Assembly (NCBI GenBank): GCA_012271025.1
Contig: JAAXHF010000526.1
Coordinates: forward strand, 1-14,385
Direction: 5' to 3'
DNA length: 14,385 bases
From: Deltaproteobacteria bacterium
GTDB taxonomy: Bacteria; Desulfobacterota_B; Binatia; Bin18
Shown piece after piece: positions 12,941 through 14,385 of this stretch (its first letter is position 1; every line of letters begins with the position of its first letter). The notes beneath the pieces were generated by a model. It did not search any database and was not told the origin of the DNA. It was given only the letters and a program-made list of their open reading frames with translations. The translations under genes and the position numbers were made by a program.

Positions 12941-12965
12941 AGGGACGGGTTTCAAACCCGCCCCT
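12941..12965. repeat. 25-nt near-perfect palindrome, REP-like
   Basis: Arms of 12 bases flank a single central C at 12953. The core CGGGTTT/AAACCCG (12946-12952 and 12954-12960) is perfect, and AGGG/CCCT extends it past a single A:C mismatch (12945 and 12961). It lies in the gap between the Rieske gene end and the TA promoter. No T-run follows on either strand, so it is not a plain terminator. Its form resembles short interspersed palindromes found in many copies in some bacterial genomes. Confidence 0.55.
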
Positions 12966-13019
12966 GGAAGGCCACCGCCCCGCCTCAAAAGCCTCCGGTC
13001 TAATTGTTACTATAATTCC

Positions 13020-14174
13020 CTAGCCAAAGATCCGCTCCAGGTAGTAGTTGATCACATGGTGTACGGCAATCTCATACTTGGACATGGGGCCCGGCTGGTA
13101 CGCCCGAGACCTGAAGCCCTTCTGGAGAGATTGCACCATGCTCCGGTCTTCTTCCAGCACCAGCGTGACAAAATCCTCATAGACTTTCACCCGCTGTCTA
13201 AAGTCGGGCAGGCTGAAGTGCTGTTTGGGCAGCAGCATATGGAATGTGATCATGCTGCGCTCGACCCCCAGCGGCCAGGTTGTCGTAAAATTGATATTAT
13301 CCTGGCGTAAGCCGAAATTCATATTCGGACGCTGATGGCTGGTGTAGCCGTATTCGAGGGTCTTGCCCGACAGCCACGGCATGTTGCCGAAGCGCGACTT
13401 GCCGTCGGGCGTCAGCGGGCTGTTGCCCTTAAAAAGACCGTTATAGCCCCCCGTTGTGAGTCGAAACTCGTACGCCTCGACCGGCTGGTGGGGACCCAGG
13501 GAAGAGCCGTGCAGTGCGGCGAGATGATAGATATCGACCAGATTTTCGGCAGTGGCTTTCCAGTTGCAGTCATATTCCAGGACAAACTTGGTCGCCAGTC
13601 GCAGCTCTGCGGGTCGGTAGGGGGCGAGCGTCTCGGTGAAGTCGCCTAAAAATTCCGTCAAGCCGCAGCTATCAGGGTCAAAGTTTACGAAAATGAACCC
13701 ACCCCAGGTGTCCACTCTCAGGGGAACCAAGCCGTAGTCGGACAGCGTGAAATGCTCGATTTCTTGCGTAAAAGGCGCACCTTTCAAGCGACCTGTGAGG
13801 TCGTAGGTCCAGGCGTGATAGGGGCACTGGAAGCTTTTTGTGTTCCCCTGCCCGGTGGCAACCTCCGTACCCCGGTGACGGCAGACGTTGTAGAAGGCAT
13901 TGATTGCGCTGTCCTCATCCCGGCACACGATAATCGGTTCATCTCCGACTCGCAGCGTCAGATAGTCCCCGGACTGTGCGACCTCCTCAAGCCTGCCAAC
14001 ACATAGCCAGTCGGCCTGAAAGATGCGCTCCTGTTCCAGTTTATAGGTGTGGGGCGAAGTGTAAAAATCCCCGGGCAGATGGCGGGCTTGGAGTAGGGGA
14101 GCCCTCGTCTTGGCAAGAGCAGTGGCGAACGGGACCGCGTTGTTGTGTGTGGGGGGTGATGCTGCCATGTGCAT
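13020..14174 (-). CDS. Rieske aromatic-ring-hydroxylating dioxygenase alpha subunit family
   Basis: A 384-residue Rieske non-haem iron oxygenase alpha subunit. The [2Fe-2S] ligands are Cys98/His100 in NVCRHRG and Cys117/His120 in FQCPYHAW. The mononuclear iron facial triad is His217 and His222 in ENLVDIYHLAALHG, with Asp343 in VLEEDRSM as third ligand. Asp214 in the same motif is the usual electron-transfer bridge. The overall length and late segment order fit the choline-monooxygenase/GbcA and carnitine-oxygenase-like branch as well as small aromatic dioxygenases. Substrate is undetermined, and no reductase or beta subunit is nearby. The second ATG (14168) is eight bases after GAGG, better placed than the first (14174, two bases), so the protein may be two residues shorter. 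Upstream to 14385 I see no further gene. Confidence 0.92.
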   Translation of the reverse strand: MHMAASPPTHNNAVPFATALAKTRAPLLQARHLPGDFYTSPHTYKLEQERIFQADWLCVGRLEEVAQSGDYLTLRVGDEPIIVCRDEDSAINAFYNVCRHRGTEVATGQGNTKSFQCPYHAWTYDLTGRLKGAPFTQEIEHFTLSDYGLVPLRVDTWGGFIFVNFDPDSCGLTEFLGDFTETLAPYRPAELRLATKFVLEYDCNWKATAENLVDIYHLAALHGSSLGPHQPVEAYEFRLTTGGYNGLFKGNSPLTPDGKSRFGNMPWLSGKTLEYGYTSHQRPNMNFGLRQDNINFTTTWPLGVERSMITFHMLLPKQHFSLPDFRQRVKVYEDFVTLVLEEDRSMVQSLQKGFRSRAYQPGPMSKYEIAVHHVINYYLERIFG

Positions 14175-14385
14175 TTCCTCGGTGTCGGGTTTCGGCGGGC
14201 GCCTGCTGCGCGACCAGGGGGGGCACCTCGATCCAGTTCGGCCGTTTTATGTCCGTCATGCGGGACGGTCAACACCGCTGTGACACTCCCCTCAAAACGT
14301 GTGATGCATATTACCCGGAATCTCCTCTTCCCAGCCGTGCAGAAGCCGCTGGGCCGGAGAGAACCCACCCCGGCCCTTCGGGCCA

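Noticed and set aside
14041..14259. Minus-strand frame starting MTDIKRPNWIEVPPLV just upstream of the Rieske gene
   Set aside because: The first 25 residues look coding-like, but there is no ribosome site, the frame overlaps the Rieske start in another phase, and its later sequence is low-complexity; I treat it as chance or a possible leader.
14372..14384. GGCCC-TTC-GGGCC hairpin at the window edge
   Set aside because: The stem is only five pairs, has no U-tract visible, and is truncated by the end of the window.

Overview
The window is about 62-63% GC by eye, densely packed, with typical bacterial Shine-Dalgarno sites. Its gene mix is an LLM-class flavin oxidoreductase, a crotonase, a Rieske oxygenase, an ArsS-type radical SAM protein, an OPT-family transporter and many type II toxin-antitoxin (TA) genes. 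That mix resembles chromosomes of uncultured Deltaproteobacteria-like, Tectomicrobia or Binatota lineages, often known from metagenomes. This is an inference from content; no ribosomal or marker gene is present. I found no rRNA, tRNA, CRISPR array, intact insertion sequence or phage gene.

Layout. (1) 1-890: a TA operon with a near-leaderless promoter, a HigB-type toxin and an antitoxin that looks like a HigA N-terminus fused to a BrnA-type ribbon-helix-helix end. (2) 990-2830: a small unknown protein, a LOG-family phosphoribohydrolase and an exported TraB/GumN protein whose start codon may be ACG. (3) 2840-5550: a minus-strand crotonase lacking the usual catalytic glutamates, then a plus-strand KANL3/Tex30-type hydrolase and an ArsS-type radical SAM protein. 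(4) 5561-5961: HicAB directly behind arsS. (5) 6009-7061: an LLM-class oxidoreductase. (6) 7240-8794: a lower-GC two-gene module, an unrecognised Rossmann methyltransferase-like protein one base ahead of an AlkB-type 2-oxoglutarate/Fe(II) dioxygenase. (7) 8720-9340: a scar holding an AAA/DUF4143 ATPase gene collapsed by an internal deletion, with its promoter and a perfect inverted repeat still visible. (8) 12896 down to 9327, minus strand: toxin, Xre antitoxin, DUF6122 membrane protein, SAM methyltransferase and OPT transporter in one tightly overlapping run. (9) 13020-14174, minus: a Rieske oxygenase alpha subunit, separated from the TA operon by a 25-nt near-palindrome.

How the genes work together. 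Metabolic genes (crotonase, LLM oxidoreductase, Rieske oxygenase, hydrolase) suit breakdown or modification of diverse organic compounds but do not form one recognisable pathway here. Accessory cargo sits between them: three different TA modules, a writer/eraser-like methyltransferase-AlkB pair and a dead ATPase. The two best candidates for something under-described are the methyltransferase-AlkB pair and the hybrid HigA/BrnA antitoxin.
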